Notes: generated by a model from the sequence alone, not told the origin. A stretch of DNA of 64,000 bases from Halorubrum sp. SD626R (GCF_001261915.1 NZ_CVRT01000157.1:1-64000), one strand, 5' to 3'. Numbered from the stretch's first letter, positions 27,116 to 37,059 are shown. Made by a program: numbers and translations.

Positions 27116-27177
27116 GCGGCGACACGGGTCGCTCCCGAGTTTAAAATACACACGACGAACCGCCGCCAGCGACGCGC

Positions 27178-28311
27178 CTAGCGCGGGTACCAGGCCAGCG
27201 GGTGGTCGGCGGTGAGCTCCAGCGTGACCGGCTCGTCGAGGTCGAACTCCTCGACGTGGTTGTGGAGGCAGTGGACGGCGCCGCCCGACTCCAGTTCGAC
27301 CCGGTAGACGAACGACGGGCCGACGTACTGCCGGGAGACGATGACGCCGTCCGCCAGCTCGGGGCTCGCGGGCGTCGCCCGGAGGTCGTCCGGACGCACG
27401 AGCACGTCGACGGGCGCCCCGTCGTAGACCGTGTCGTACCCCTCCAGCGTGACGGCGTCGAACCGGCCGATCCCGGTCTCGACTTTCCCGTCGCGGAGCT
27501 CGCCTTCGAGGAACGACGCCCGTCCGAGGAAGGAGGCGACGAACTTCGACTCGGGGCGCTCGAAGACCTGCTCCGGGCGCCCCACCTGCTCGATTTTCCC
27601 GTCGTTCATCACGGCGACACGGTCCGAGATGGAGAGCGCCTCCTCCTGGTCGTGAGTGACGGAGACGGCGGTGACGCCGGCCTCCTTCAGAATCTGACGC
27701 ACCTCCTCGCGCATCTCGACGCGGAGCCGGACGTCGAGGTTCGAGAACGGCTCGTCCAGCAGCAGCACCGCCGGTTCGGGGGCGAGCGAGCGGGCGAGCG
27801 CGACGCGCTGCTTCTGCCCGCCGGAGAGCTGGTCGGGCGTCTTCCCGCCGTGCTCGGGCATGTCGACCAGGTCGAGCAGCTCGTCGACGCGCGCCGCGGT
27901 CGCGGCCTCGCCGGCGTCGGAGAGCCCGAAGGCGATGTTCTCCCGGACGGTGAGGTGCGGGAACAGCGCGAAGTTCTGGAAGACGATGCCGACGTCGCGC
28001 CCCTCCGGCGGGACGAGCGCGCCGTCGCCGCCGGCGACGACCTCGTCGCCGAGGCGAATCTCCCCCTCGGTCGGCTCCTCCAGCCCGGCGATGGTGCGGA
28101 GCGTCGTCGTCTTCCCGCAGCCGGAGGGGCCGAGGAAGGTGAGGAGCTCGCCCGGCTCGACGTCGAGCGAGACGCCGTCGACGGCCGTCTCGGGCCCGAA
28201 CTCCTTGGTCACGTTCGACAGCGACAACACCGGGTCGGGCGACGGGTCCGCAGGCGACCCGCTCTCCGTGTCGCTCGACCGCCTCGTTCCGGCAGATTGT
28301 GTCTGAGCCAT
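27178..28311 (-). CDS. ABC transporter ATPase, probably iron(III) uptake (FbpC-like)
   Basis: 377 residues. Walker A FLGPSGCGKTTT (about 60), Q-loop FQNFALFPHLTV, signature LSGGQKQRVALA, Walker B VLLLDEPFSNLD, H-loop SVTHDQEE, then a C-terminal regulatory TOBE domain (about 290-377). This is the MalK/PotA/FbpC subfamily. No permease or binding protein is adjacent, so partners must be elsewhere. The promoter carries a perfect DtxR/Idr-type palindrome, which favours iron as substrate over thiamine or sulfate. The ATG start is 50 bp from that site. Confidence 0.85.
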   Translation of the reverse strand: MAQTQSAGTRRSSDTESGSPADPSPDPVLSLSNVTKEFGPETAVDGVSLDVEPGELLTFLGPSGCGKTTTLRTIAGLEEPTEGEIRLGDEVVAGGDGALVPPEGRDVGIVFQNFALFPHLTVRENIAFGLSDAGEAATAARVDELLDLVDMPEHGGKTPDQLSGGQKQRVALARSLAPEPAVLLLDEPFSNLDVRLRVEMREEVRQILKEAGVTAVSVTHDQEEALSISDRVAVMNDGKIEQVGRPEQVFERPESKFVASFLGRASFLEGELRDGKVETGIGRFDAVTLEGYDTVYDGAPVDVLVRPDDLRATPASPELADGVIVSRQYVGPSFVYRVELESGGAVHCLHNHVEEFDLDEPVTLELTADHPLAWYPR

Positions 28312-28360
28312 CGTGAATCGGGCGCCGGAGCGACCGGCGTTCCGTGATTGCTCCCACGTA

Positions 28361-28378
28361 TTTTAGGAATGCCTAAAA
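28361..28378. promoter_or_regulatory. DtxR/Idr-type iron-repressor operator
   Basis: TTTTAGGAATGCCTAAAA is a perfect 7-4-7 palindrome matching the TTAGG-N4-CCTAA core of DtxR-family sites (Idr1/Idr2 in Halobacterium). It lies 50 bp upstream of the ABC ATPase start codon on the minus strand, in the promoter region. Iron-loaded repressor bound here would shut the gene off. Confidence 0.7.
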
Positions 28379-28435
28379 GCGTGTCGCTCGGTTCGGCGCG
28401 GCGGGACCGAGGGGAACGCGGTTCGCGGTGCCGCG

Positions 28436-30709
28436 TCAGGCCAGTTCGCGCTCGATCACGCCGCGGAGCTCCCGGATCGCGTCGGCGTCGAGCGCGGTCG
28501 ACTCGTCGCCGACGGACAGCGAGAGCGTGCCATCGGTCGTCACGTCGCCGAGCCTGAGCACCGGGAGGTCGCCGGCGGCCTCGGCGACCGCCTCGGGGTC
28601 CGTCGTCTGGACGACGAGGCGGCCGGGCGTCTCGTCGAACGCCGCGACGCGGTCGGGGAGCGTGACGTCGGCGCCGGCCGCGTCGGTCACCAGCTCGGCG
28701 AGCGCGACCGCGAGCCCGCCGTCGCTCACGTCGTGGGTCGCGAGCGTTGACTCGTGACGCGCGACCGCCGCGAGCGACGCGGCGATGTCGGAGAGGCCGA
28801 TGTCATCGGCGTCCGGGAGCTCGGGGAACCGATCGCTTCCGCCCGCCTGCGCGAGGTACTCGGAGCCGCCGAGCGCGTCGCCGCTGGCGCCGATCAAGAG
28901 GAGTTCGGAGTCGCCGGCGCGGTCGGCGTCGAGCGCGGCCGGCGGCGCGTCGTACCCGCGCTTCGTCCCGATCAGCGCCAGCGTCGGCGTCGGGGGGATC
29001 GGCCCCTCGACGCTGTCGTTGTACAGCGAGACGTTGCCGCCGACGACGGGCGCTCCGAGCGCGGCGCACGCGTCGGCGAGCCCGTCGACGATCCCCTTGA
29101 AGCCGCCGTACACGTCCGGCTTCTCAGGGTTGCCGCCGTTGAGGCAGTCGACCGCGGCGAGCGGGACCGCGCCCTTCGCGGCGAGGTTGGTCGCGTTCTC
29201 TACGGCGACGGCGCGGGCCCCCTCGTACGGGGCGGTCTCGGTCCAGTTCGGGTTCGCGCCCGAGGAGAGCGCGAGGCCGACTCCCGCTCCGTCCGAGTCG
29301 GCGACATCGGCCGCGGCGTCGTCCCCCTCGGCGGGCGCCTCGCCGCCGCCGGCCGCCTCCCGAATGGCCATGATCGCCGCGTCGTCGCCGGGCTTCAGGG
29401 CGGTCCGAGCGCCGACCTCGTGGTCGTACTGGCGGTATACCCAGCGCTTGCTCGCGGTCGACGGCGCCGAGACGACCGCCTCGACTGCGTCGCCGAGCGC
29501 GGGTTCTGGATCGGGAAGGTCGCGTTCCGGCGGGCTCGGCGCCTCGCTCGGGAGGTCGTTCATCGGCGCGCCGTCGGCGAGGTACTCGGCGTCGACGTCG
29601 ACGACGGTCTCGGGTTCGGCGTCGGCGTCGCCCGCGAACTCGCAGACGTAGTTCCCGTCGGTCACCTCGCCAATGACGGAGCAGCCGAGGTCGAACCGGT
29701 CTGCGAGCGCCGCGACGCGCTCGACGTCCTCGGGCGCGACCTCGTAACACATCCGCTCCTGGCTCTCGGCGAGCAGGATCTCGGTCGCGTTCATGTTCGG
29801 CTCGCGCTGGTGGACCGCGTCGAGGTCGATGCGGGCGCCGAGCCCGCCCTTCGCGACGAGCTCGGAGGAGGCGCCGCCGAGCCCCGCCGCGCCGAGGTCG
29901 CGGGCCGACAGCACGAGGTTCTCGTCGACCAGGGCCTCGTTACACTCGATCAGCCGCTTCTCGGCGTAGGGGTCGCCGACCTGCACCGCGGGCCGGTCCT
30001 CCGTCTCGGCGTCCTCCGCGAGGTCCTCCGAGGCGAACGACGCGCCGCCGAGCCCGTCCCGGCCGGTGCCGTTGCCGACGAGGACGAGCTTGTTTCCGGG
30101 TGCCTTCGCCGTCGCTGTCACGAGCCGGTCCGCGTCCGTGAGGCCGACGCAGGCGACGTTGACCAGGGGATTCCCCTCGTAGCCGCCGTGGAAGGCGACG
30201 CTGCCGCCGACCGTGGGGACGCCGATGCAGTTGCCGTAGTGGGAGATCCCCTCGACGACGCCCTCGAAGAGGTACCGCGAGCGCTCGCGGTCGAAGCCAC
30301 CGAAGTATAAGGAGTCGAGGAGGGCGATCGGGTACGCCCCCATCGACATGGTGTCGCGGACGATGCCGCCGACCCCCGTCGCCGCCCCGTCGAACGGGTC
30401 GACGAAGGAGGGGTGGTTGTGGCTTTCGACGCCGAAGGTGACGTACTGGTCCCCGTAGTCGTCGGTGTCGCGCTCCGACGCGGGGACATCGGCGGCGTCC
30501 GGCTCGGGCAGCGCGAGGACCGCCGCGTCGTCGCCCGGCCCGACGACGACCTGATCGCCCTCGCTCTCGAAGGCCGACAGCAGCGGCCGCGAGGAGCGGT
30601 ACGCGCAGTGCTCGCTCCAGAGGTTCTCGAACAGCGCGGCCTCGGCCGTCGTCGGCTCCCGACCGAGCTCGGCGACCACGAGCTCGCGGTCCGGTTCGGA
30701 CAGACTCAT
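28436..30709 (-). CDS. purL: Phosphoribosylformylglycinamidine synthase subunit PurL
   Basis: 757 residues, the length expected for archaeal PurL. It makes FGAM from FGAR, ATP and glutamine-derived ammonia in purine synthesis, with PurS and PurQ encoded elsewhere. Visible signatures: [14 protein letters not shown] near residue 31, [21 protein letters not shown] around 92, [20 protein letters not shown], and [10 protein letters not shown] in the second half of the internal duplication. An acidic, Ala/Asp-rich insert near 455-485 ([17 protein letters not shown]) is a haloarchaeal feature. ATG start directly upstream of an intergenic region with a repeat element. Confidence 0.97.
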   Translation of the reverse strand: MSLSEPDRELVVAELGREPTTAEAALFENLWSEHCAYRSSRPLLSAFESEGDQVVVGPGDDAAVLALPEPDAADVPASERDTDDYGDQYVTFGVESHNHPSFVDPFDGAATGVGGIVRDTMSMGAYPIALLDSLYFGGFDRERSRYLFEGVVEGISHYGNCIGVPTVGGSVAFHGGYEGNPLVNVACVGLTDADRLVTATAKAPGNKLVLVGNGTGRDGLGGASFASEDLAEDAETEDRPAVQVGDPYAEKRLIECNEALVDENLVLSARDLGAAGLGGASSELVAKGGLGARIDLDAVHQREPNMNATEILLAESQERMCYEVAPEDVERVAALADRFDLGCSVIGEVTDGNYVCEFAGDADAEPETVVDVDAEYLADGAPMNDLPSEAPSPPERDLPDPEPALGDAVEAVVSAPSTASKRWVYRQYDHEVGARTALKPGDDAAIMAIREAAGGGEAPAEGDDAAADVADSDGAGVGLALSSGANPNWTETAPYEGARAVAVENATNLAAKGAVPLAAVDCLNGGNPEKPDVYGGFKGIVDGLADACAALGAPVVGGNVSLYNDSVEGPIPPTPTLALIGTKRGYDAPPAALDADRAGDSELLLIGASGDALGGSEYLAQAGGSDRFPELPDADDIGLSDIAASLAAVARHESTLATHDVSDGGLAVALAELVTDAAGADVTLPDRVAAFDETPGRLVVQTTDPEAVAEAAGDLPVLRLGDVTTDGTLSLSVGDESTALDADAIRELRGVIERELA

Positions 30710-30832
30710 TCACTTACGTGGTTACCGAGCCCGTTCTAATGCTTTTCTATGTGCACGTTCGTGCGGTCTAGTTGGGCTTCGAGGACGGCACGGCTCGCGG
30801 TGCTTTGTGCGGTGGCGCGTGCCTCCGAGGCC

Positions 30833-31281
30833 GCCTCGCGGCCGAGGGGCACGCGCGAGGGAGTCGCGAGCGCAGCGGGTGACCGAAGGGAACCCCGAGC
30901 GAGCGACGAGGCTGGGGAGGCGTGAGGTGCCGTGCGGGGCGGTGCGGGGTGGGACTCAAAGGGGCAGGCGCGAGGACGGCGCAGGCGACGCAAGCAGCGT
31001 GGCGCTACGCGCCACGGGCAGCCGGCGGCAAAGCCGCCGGCGACACCGCAACGAAGGAGCGAACGAAGTGAGCGACCGAGTGAGGAGCGCAGCGAGCCTC
31101 CGCCCTCCTCGCGGCTGGGGCTTTGGGGTTGTTCTCTACATCACCGACAGCAACGATGTATAACCGAGCGCCTGGGGCTTTGGAGGCGTTTTCCGTCGAT
31201 CCATCAACGGACAGTTATAAGCGAGTGATTAGGACTTTGGAGGCGTTCACCACGCCAGCGACTATTTATAGCCCGACGACC
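30833..31281 (+). repeat. Dispersed repeat, copy 2, with three 57-bp units
   Basis: Contains the same blocks as copy 1: GAGGCTGGGGAGG (30910-30922), GGTGGGACTCAAA (30948-30960) and a terminal run of 57-bp units at 31111-31167, 31168-31224 and 31225-31281. Units begin with (G)GCTGGGGCTTTGG or a degraded form; the first two end with GTATAACCGA and TTATAAGCGA. It has two perfect hairpins not seen in the other copies: GTGGCGC/GCGCCAC (30999-31015) and GCCGGCGGC/GCCGCCGGC (31021-31041). The last unit overlaps the 3' end of the next gene. Confidence 0.78.
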
Positions 31282-31643
31282 GCGACGCCGTAAATCACAA
31301 CCGCCCCGACGACGCCGACGGCCACCGACTTCGCGTTCAGCCGGACCGCGCGCTTCCGGTCGGCCGCCAGCGCCGCCTCGTCGAGGACTTGGTTCGTCCC
31401 GTCGCCGACGTCGAAGACGCCGATACCGGCGAAGCCGACGCAGAACCGCTCGCGGTACTGGAGGTAGCCCATCACGGCGCCGTACAGCGGGAAGACAGAG
31501 AGCAGCAGCGCCCAGCGCGGCCAGCCGACCGCGACGACGGCGGCGACGAGGCCGACCGCGAGGAGGAGCGAGGCGATCCCGAGGAGGAGCCGCCGCCGCT
31601 GTTGGGCCGGTCCGATGTTGCAGACGCCCGGTTGGTACTCCAT
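31266..31643 (-). CDS. Small membrane protein with two conserved cysteines
   Basis: 125 residues. An N-terminal VCNIGPAQQRRRL motif, then two helices (about 20-42 and 45-60), a loop YLQYRERFCVGFAGIG, an amphipathic stretch, and a last helix (about 105-124). The CNIG and RFCVGFA elements recur in small archaeal and bacterial membrane proteins I have seen annotated only as hypothetical. The two cysteines could form a metal or redox site, as a guess. Its stop codon lies inside the last unit of repeat copy 2. Confidence 0.75.
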   Translation of the reverse strand: MEYQPGVCNIGPAQQRRRLLLGIASLLLAVGLVAAVVAVGWPRWALLLSVFPLYGAVMGYLQYRERFCVGFAGIGVFDVGDGTNQVLDEAALAADRKRAVRLNAKSVAVGVVGAVVIYGVAVVGL

Positions 31644-31811
31644 GCCCTCTCGTGGGGGTGGGGCGACGAAAACGCACCGGATTCGCTCCGGAGCCGACCC
31701 TGTCCGGCGGGCCGGCCGGGACGAGGCCGAACGGGGGGAGCGTCGAGAGCACGGACGGCTCCGACGACCTATTTATCACGGAACGGCCGGAACACACGGA
31801 CGAGAAGAGCC

Positions 31812-32885
31812 ATGACGGACGAGTCACCCCGGGACAGGGAGATACGGCGGTACGAGACGGTCCTCGACTCGCTCGACGACGCGGTCTACGCCGTGCGTCC
31901 CGACGGGACCATCGCGTACGTCAACGACCGGTACGCGGAGATGAAGGGCGCGAGCCGCGAGGAGCTGATCGGCACGGACGTCTACGACTGGGTGACCGAG
32001 GAGGCCGTCGAGAAGGCGAAGCGCGCGCGCCGCGAGGCGGAGGCCGACGGGCGCGAGGCGGGCGCGGTCGAGTACGAGTTCCTCACGGCGGGCGGCGAGC
32101 GGTTCCCGGTGGAGATGCGGTTCAACCGACTCGCCGGCGAGGGCGGCGGCGGAGCGGCCGAGGGAGACGGGGACGAAACGGTCGAGGACGGCGCGGACGC
32201 GCTCGACCGCGTCGGCGTCATCCGAGACGTCAGCGAGCGGAAGCGCCGTGAGGAGACGCTCCGCCGCAAGAACGAGCGGCTGGAGGAGTTCGCCAGCATC
32301 GTCTCGCACGACCTCCGGAACCCGCTCAGCGCGGCGCGGGGGCGGCTCGACCTCGCCCGCGAGGAGTGCGACTCCGAGCACCTCGACGCCGTCGCCGACG
32401 CCCACGACCGGATGGGGACGCTCATCGACGACCTCCTCGCGCTCGCTCGCGACGGCGACGGGGTCGAGGAGACGGAGCGCGTCCCGCTCCGCGAGCTCGT
32501 CGAGAGCTGCTGGGAGGGCGTCGAAACCGCGGGCGCGACGCTGCGGGTCGAGACCGACCGCGCCGTCCGCGCCGACCGGAGCCGGCTCAGACAGGTGTTC
32601 GAGAACCTCGTGCGGAACGCCGTAGAGCACGCGGGCGAGGGCGTCACGGTGACGGTCGGCGACCTCGACGGCGGCTTCTACGTCGCCGACGACGGCCCGG
32701 GGATCACCGAGGCGGACCGCGAGGCGGTGTTCGAGTCCGGGTACACCACGAACGACGAGGGGACCGGCTTCGGCCTGGAGATCGTCGAGGCCGTCGCGAC
32801 GGCTCACGGCTGGGACGTGCGGATTGCCGAGAGCGAGTCCGGCGGGGCGCGGTTCGAGTTCGCCGGCGTCGACGTGCTCGACTGA
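31812..32885 (+). CDS. PAS-domain sensor histidine kinase
   Basis: 357 residues from the ATG at 31812. One PAS domain (about 10-135, DSLDDAVYAVRPDGTIAYVN) with an acidic insert, then HisKA with the phospho-acceptor His in FASIVSHDLRNPLSAA (about 163), then HATPase: N-box FENLVRNAVEHA, G1 VADDGPGI, G2 GTGFGLEIVEAV. No membrane segment, so a soluble sensor. CTATTTATCAC at 31769-31779 is a likely TATA box. No response regulator is adjacent, as is common in haloarchaea. Confidence 0.93.
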   Translation: MTDESPRDREIRRYETVLDSLDDAVYAVRPDGTIAYVNDRYAEMKGASREELIGTDVYDWVTEEAVEKAKRARREAEADGREAGAVEYEFLTAGGERFPVEMRFNRLAGEGGGGAAEGDGDETVEDGADALDRVGVIRDVSERKRREETLRRKNERLEEFASIVSHDLRNPLSAARGRLDLAREECDSEHLDAVADAHDRMGTLIDDLLALARDGDGVEETERVPLRELVESCWEGVETAGATLRVETDRAVRADRSRLRQVFENLVRNAVEHAGEGVTVTVGDLDGGFYVADDGPGITEADREAVFESGYTTNDEGTGFGLEIVEAVATAHGWDVRIAESESGGARFEFAGVDVLD

Positions 32886-32982
32886 GCGGGCGCTCGCTCC
32901 GCGGCGGCGCCCGCCGACGTGCTCGACCGAGCGCGAGTGCCGCGGAGGCAACCCTCAAATGCGAGCCCGACGACGTGAGGGT

Positions 32983-34059
32983 GTGAAGCGGATCCAGCTC
33001 GGCAACACCGTGTTCGAGGGCGCGAACGACGTCTACCTGCTCGACGGCGAGACGACCGCGCTGGTCGACACCGGCGTCGCGCTCCCGGACGTCCGTGCCG
33101 ACCTCGCGGCGGGCCTCGCCGAGCACGGCGTCGAGTTCGCCGACGTCGACGCGGTCGCCCTGACGCACTGGCACCCCGACCACGCGGGGTTGGCCGGCGA
33201 GATCCAGGCCGAGAGCGGCGCCGACGTGTTCGTCCACGAGGCGGACGCCCCCCTCGTCGACGGGACGGAGACGCCGCTCTTCCTCGACGGCGACCTCCAG
33301 CGTGAGACGTTCGAGCGGTGGGGGCTCCCCGACGAGGACCGGGAGCGCCTCCGCGAGTTCTTCGACGCGGTGAGCGCCGACCTCAGCGGTCGTCCCGCCG
33401 AGGTGACGACGATCGCCGACGGCGACGTCGTCGAGGCCGGCGGCGTCGCGCTGGAGGCCGTCCACCTGCCGGGCCACACCGCCGGGCTCACCGGCTTCGC
33501 GTTCGACCCGCGCGAGGTCCCGGACCACGAGCCGGTGGGGCGGGCGGGTCGAGACGCCGAGAGAGGGGCGACCCCTCCCGCGGAGCTGTTCGCCGGCGAC
33601 GCCCTCCTCCCGCGGTACACCCCGAACGTCGGGGGCGCCGACGTCCGCGTCGACGCGCCGCTCGCGGCGTACGCCCGGAGCCTCGCCCGGATCGTCGAGC
33701 GCGACTTCGACGCCGCGCACCCGGGTCACCGCGAGCGGATCGACGACCCGGGTCGGCGGGCCGCGACGATCCTCGACCACCACCGCCACCGGACGCGGCG
33801 CGTGCTCGCCGTCCTCGCCGACCGCGGCCCCGCGACGGCGTGGGAGGTGTCGGCCGAACTGTTCGGCGACTTAGTCGACATCCACGTGCTCCACGGGCCG
33901 GGCGAGGCGTTCGCGCACCTCGACCACCTCGCCGACGCGGGGGTCGTCGAGCGCGACGGGACCGACTATCGGCTCGTCGACCCGGACCCCGACGTCGACG
34001 CGCTGTTCCCGACGACGCCCCTCGACGACGCCGTCGACGGGAGTGAGACGGCGGAGTGA
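32983..34059 (+). CDS. MBL-fold metallo-hydrolase with C-terminal winged helix
   Basis: 358 residues from the GTG at 32983 (VKRIQLGNTVFEGAND); an ATG 24 bp upstream is in frame, but CAAATGC lies about 25 nt before the GTG, fitting a leaderless start. The metal motif is intact: LTHWHPDHAGL (HxHxDH), later LPGHTAGLTGF, FAGDALLPR and HPGHRERI. A C-terminal domain (ATAWEVSAELFGDL; AFAHLDHLADAGVV) is winged-helix-like, as in lactamase-B enzymes that hydrolyse thioesters or related bonds (LACTB2-like). Substrate unknown. Confidence 0.9.
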   Translation: MKRIQLGNTVFEGANDVYLLDGETTALVDTGVALPDVRADLAAGLAEHGVEFADVDAVALTHWHPDHAGLAGEIQAESGADVFVHEADAPLVDGTETPLFLDGDLQRETFERWGLPDEDRERLREFFDAVSADLSGRPAEVTTIADGDVVEAGGVALEAVHLPGHTAGLTGFAFDPREVPDHEPVGRAGRDAERGATPPAELFAGDALLPRYTPNVGGADVRVDAPLAAYARSLARIVERDFDAAHPGHRERIDDPGRRAATILDHHRHRTRRVLAVLADRGPATAWEVSAELFGDLVDIHVLHGPGEAFAHLDHLADAGVVERDGTDYRLVDPDPDVDALFPTTPLDDAVDGSETAE

Positions 34060-34140
34060 CCTCTCCCGTCGTCGGGAGCGAAACAGCGGAGCGACCGCCA
34101 CCGTCGAAAGCTATTCGTTCGACACGGCGTATCCACGGAC

Positions 34141-35094
34141 GTGAAGCGGGACACCCTCGCTGCGGTCCTCCTCGCCCTCCTCGCGGTCGTCGCGCTCGGC
34201 GTCGCCGCGGCAACCCTCGACTCCGCCGTGAGCCTCGGCGGCGGCGGGCTCGGCGGAGGTGGTGACGCCGGCGGACCAGACGGACAGAGCGCCGACCTCG
34301 GCGCGTCGCCGTCTCCGAGCGGCGGCGGTCTCTCGATCCCGCCCGCGTGCTACGAGTTCCTCCGGGAGCCGCCGGCGCTGCTGGCGTTCGCCGCGGTCCT
34401 CCTCGGGCTCGCCGCGTTCGTCTACCGGGACACCGGATCGGGGCTCGCCGCGAGCGCCGCCGTCGGGTCGCTGGGGGTTCCGGCCGCCGCGCTGGGGTGG
34501 CTGCTCTCGGCCTGTCGTCCGGTCGACGGGGAGGTCGAATTCGCGCTCGGCGCCGCGGCCGGCGAGGGGGGATTCCTCCCCGAAGGCGGCGGGCTCGGCG
34601 GGAGCGGACTCGGCGGCGGCGGCGGGGGGACCGCCTCGGCGCCGGAGTTCCTCTTCGCGCTCGTCGTGGTCGCCGCCCTCGTCGCGAGCGTCGCCGTCCT
34701 CCTCGGCGCCGCCGGCGACGACGAGCCGGCCGACGGCGGGGGCGCGGCCGAGGGCGACAAGGACGATGGGCCCGGCGACCCGGACCTCCGCGAGGTCGGG
34801 CGGGCCGCGGGGGCGGCGGCCGACCGGATCGACCGGTCCGACGCCGACAACGGGGTGTACCGCGCGTGGCGCGACATGACCGAGGCCCTCGACGTGGACC
34901 GCCCCGCGTCCGCGACGCCCGCCGAGTTCGCGGCCGCGGCCGTCGACGCCGGCGTCGACGAGGAGCCGGTCGCGGAGCTCACCGCCGTCTTCGAGCGGGT
35001 GCGGTACGGGGGCGAGAACGCGACCGCGGAGCGCGAGCGCCGGGCAGCCGAGGCCCTCCGCCGGATCGAGGAGCGCCACGGGGGTGCGGCGTAG
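34141..35094 (+). CDS. DUF4129 domain membrane protein
   Basis: 317 residues, GTG start. N-terminal helix, a Gly-rich loop, helices at about 80-100 and 105-122, another Gly-rich loop and a helix at about 175-196, then a cytoplasmic domain about 225-317 with GVYRAWRDMTEALDVDRP and a helical tail, the DUF4129 signature. First gene of a four-gene set (DUF4129, DUF7269-like, DUF58, DUF7519-like) with overlaps of 4-8 bp or gaps of 2 bp. With MoxR ATPases these sets are thought to assemble or modify envelope proteins. Confidence 0.85.
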   Translation: MKRDTLAAVLLALLAVVALGVAAATLDSAVSLGGGGLGGGGDAGGPDGQSADLGASPSPSGGGLSIPPACYEFLREPPALLAFAAVLLGLAAFVYRDTGSGLAASAAVGSLGVPAAALGWLLSACRPVDGEVEFALGAAAGEGGFLPEGGGLGGSGLGGGGGGTASAPEFLFALVVVAALVASVAVLLGAAGDDEPADGGGAAEGDKDDGPGDPDLREVGRAAGAAADRIDRSDADNGVYRAWRDMTEALDVDRPASATPAEFAAAAVDAGVDEEPVAELTAVFERVRYGGENATAERERRAAEALRRIEERHGGAA

Positions 35095-35096
35095 CC

Positions 35097-35699
35097 GTGC
35101 GGCCCCTCGTCGCCGTCGGCGTGGCGGCCGTCGCCGTCGGCTTCGTCGCCGCCGTCGACCGCGGGGTCGCGAGCGCGCTGGACCCCTCGACGACCGTCGT
35201 CACCCTGATCGGCGCGCTCGGCGTGGTCCAGGGCGTCAGGTACGCGAACGCCCGCCGCGACCGAGAGCGCAGGGCGGCCGACCCCGGAGACCCGGAGCGC
35301 CGGGCGCCGGCGACGGTCCCCGGCGCCGCCCTCGACGAGCGCGTCGGGCGGGCGACCGGCTCCGCGCTCCGCGGGCACCGGGCGCGGCGAGAGCTCCGCG
35401 ACCGGACCCGAGAGCTGGCGGTCGCCGCGGTCGCCCGCGACCGGAACGTCCCGGCCGAGGCGGCCGCGGACCTCGTCGAGGACGGCGAGTGGACCGACGA
35501 CGCGACCGCGGCCGCGTTCCTCTCGCGGGGGTCGGCATATCCGGTCCGGGTTCGGCTTCGGGCGGTGGTCTCCGGGTCATCGCGCTACGGGTTCGGCCTC
35601 CGAGCGACCGTCGACGCAATCGGCCGGCTGGAAGGGGACGGCGAGAGAGGAGACGGCGAGGGAGGGAACGACGGGGGGTCCGGAGCGAGCGATGAGTGA
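35097..35699 (+). CDS. DUF7269-like membrane protein
   Basis: 200 residues, GTG start two bases after the DUF4129 stop. Two N-terminal helices (RPLVAVGVAAVAVGFVAA and TVVTLIGALGVVQGV), then a cytoplasmic helical domain (RRELRDRTRELAVAAVAR; ATAAAFLSRGSAYPVRVR) and an acidic Gly-rich tail. Assigned by position in the DUF4129-DUF58 operon and by its two-helix plus helical-domain layout. It overlaps the DUF58 gene by 8 bp. Confidence 0.8.
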   Translation: MRPLVAVGVAAVAVGFVAAVDRGVASALDPSTTVVTLIGALGVVQGVRYANARRDRERRAADPGDPERRAPATVPGAALDERVGRATGSALRGHRARRELRDRTRELAVAAVARDRNVPAEAAADLVEDGEWTDDATAAAFLSRGSAYPVRVRLRAVVSGSSRYGFGLRATVDAIGRLEGDGERGDGEGGNDGGSGASDE

Positions 35700-37059
35700 G
35701 GACGACGGGGCCGCGACGACTGACGAGTCCGCGACGACCGAAGGGGTCTCGACGACCGACGAACCCGCGACGACCGAGCGCAGGGCCCTCCGCGAGGCCG
35801 AGACGGGGCGCTGGGACGGGGTCCGCGGGGCGGCGCTCGCCCTGGTCGGCGTCGGGGTCGTGACGCGGCGGCCCGGCCTCGTACTCCTCGGCGCGGTGGG
35901 GGTCGGCTACGCCCTTTACGCCGGCGTCGGCGAGGCGCCGGCCGCGACCCTCGACGTGACCCGGACGGTGAGCGACGTAACCCCCGAACCGGGCGACGAG
36001 GTGACGGTCGCGGTCCGGGCGCGCAACGCGGGGGACGCCCCGCTCGCCGACCTCCGGCTCGTCGACGGGGTCCCGCCGGGGCTGGCGGTCGTCGACGGCC
36101 CGGCGCGGGTCGCGACCGCGCTCCGCCCGGGCGCGTCGGTCGCGTTCGAGTACGTCGTGCGGGCGAGCCGGGGCGAGCACGAGTGGGAGGCGCTCACGGC
36201 GGTCACGCGGACCCCCTCGGGGTCTCGCGAGCGGACGACCGAAATCGACCCGGCCGAGCCCGCGCGGGTCGTCTGCACCCCGGAGCTGGCCGCCGGCGGC
36301 GACCTACCCCTCCGGGGGTTGACGACGCGGTACCACGGGCGGATGCCGACCGACGTCGGCGGGGCCGGCGTGGAGTTCCACGCGACCCGCGAGTACCGCC
36401 GCGGCGACCCCCTCAAGCGCGTCGACTGGAACCGCCGGGCGCGGACGGGCGAGCTGGCGACCGTGGAGCTCCGCAAGGAGCGCGCCGCGACCGTCGTCCT
36501 CCTGATCGACGCGCGGGAGTCGGCGTACGCCGCCGCCGAGCCCGAGGGGCGGACCGCGGTCGAGGCGGGCGTCGGCGCCGCCGGGCAGGCGTTCCGCGCG
36601 CTCCTCGACGGCGGCGACCGCGTCGGGATCGCGGCGCTCGGTCCCGTAGACTGCTGGCTCGCGCCGGGCGCCGGGACGGCCCACGCCGCCGAGGGGCGCG
36701 AGACGCTCGCGACCGACCCCGCGGTGGCGCCGACGCCGAGCGGGGACCGCTTCTACCGGTCGCGGTGGCTCCGCCGGTTCCGGCGGCGGCTCCCGGCCGA
36801 CGCGCAGGTGCTCTTCTTCACCCCGCTCGTCGACGACTCGGCCGCGTCGCTCGCGCGCCGGATCGACGCGCACGGCCACCTCGTCACCGTCCTCTCGCCC
36901 GACGTGACCGCGAGCGGGACGACCGGCGAGCGGCTCGCCGCGTTCGAGCGCCGCGAGCGGCTCCGGGAGCTCCGGTCGGCGGGGATCCGCGCGGTCGAGT
37001 GGGACGGGGAGTCGTTCCCCGTCGCGGTCGCGCGGGCGACCGCCAGGTGGTCGCCGTGA
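35692..37059 (+). CDS. DUF58 domain-containing protein
   Basis: 455 residues. Two membrane segments (about 43-80), a CARDB-like extracellular domain (about 85-185, VSDVTPEPGDEVTVAVRARN), then the DUF58 domain with EFHATREYRRGDPLKRVDWN (about 225-245) and a vWA-like fold (VVLLIDARESAY, VLFFTPLVDDSAA). DUF58 proteins usually work with MoxR AAA+ ATPases; here the MoxR gene is about 6 kb away on the other strand (42921-43883). Confidence 0.92.
   Translation: MSEDDGAATTDESATTEGVSTTDEPATTERRALREAETGRWDGVRGAALALVGVGVVTRRPGLVLLGAVGVGYALYAGVGEAPAATLDVTRTVSDVTPEPGDEVTVAVRARNAGDAPLADLRLVDGVPPGLAVVDGPARVATALRPGASVAFEYVVRASRGEHEWEALTAVTRTPSGSRERTTEIDPAEPARVVCTPELAAGGDLPLRGLTTRYHGRMPTDVGGAGVEFHATREYRRGDPLKRVDWNRRARTGELATVELRKERAATVVLLIDARESAYAAAEPEGRTAVEAGVGAAGQAFRALLDGGDRVGIAALGPVDCWLAPGAGTAHAAEGRETLATDPAVAPTPSGDRFYRSRWLRRFRRRLPADAQVLFFTPLVDDSAASLARRIDAHGHLVTVLSPDVTASGTTGERLAAFERRERLRELRSAGIRAVEWDGESFPVAVARATARWSP

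Noticed and set aside
26939-28357. 472-aa frame over the ABC ATPase
   Set aside because: Same strand, other frame, Arg/Gly-rich translation typical of high-GC shadows; the FbpC-like frame has every ABC motif.
31111-31281. 57-bp units as a CRISPR array
   Set aside because: At most three units, conserved part only about 14-30 bp with drift between units, and no cas1/cas2 or leader; the TATA-like phase is a better description.
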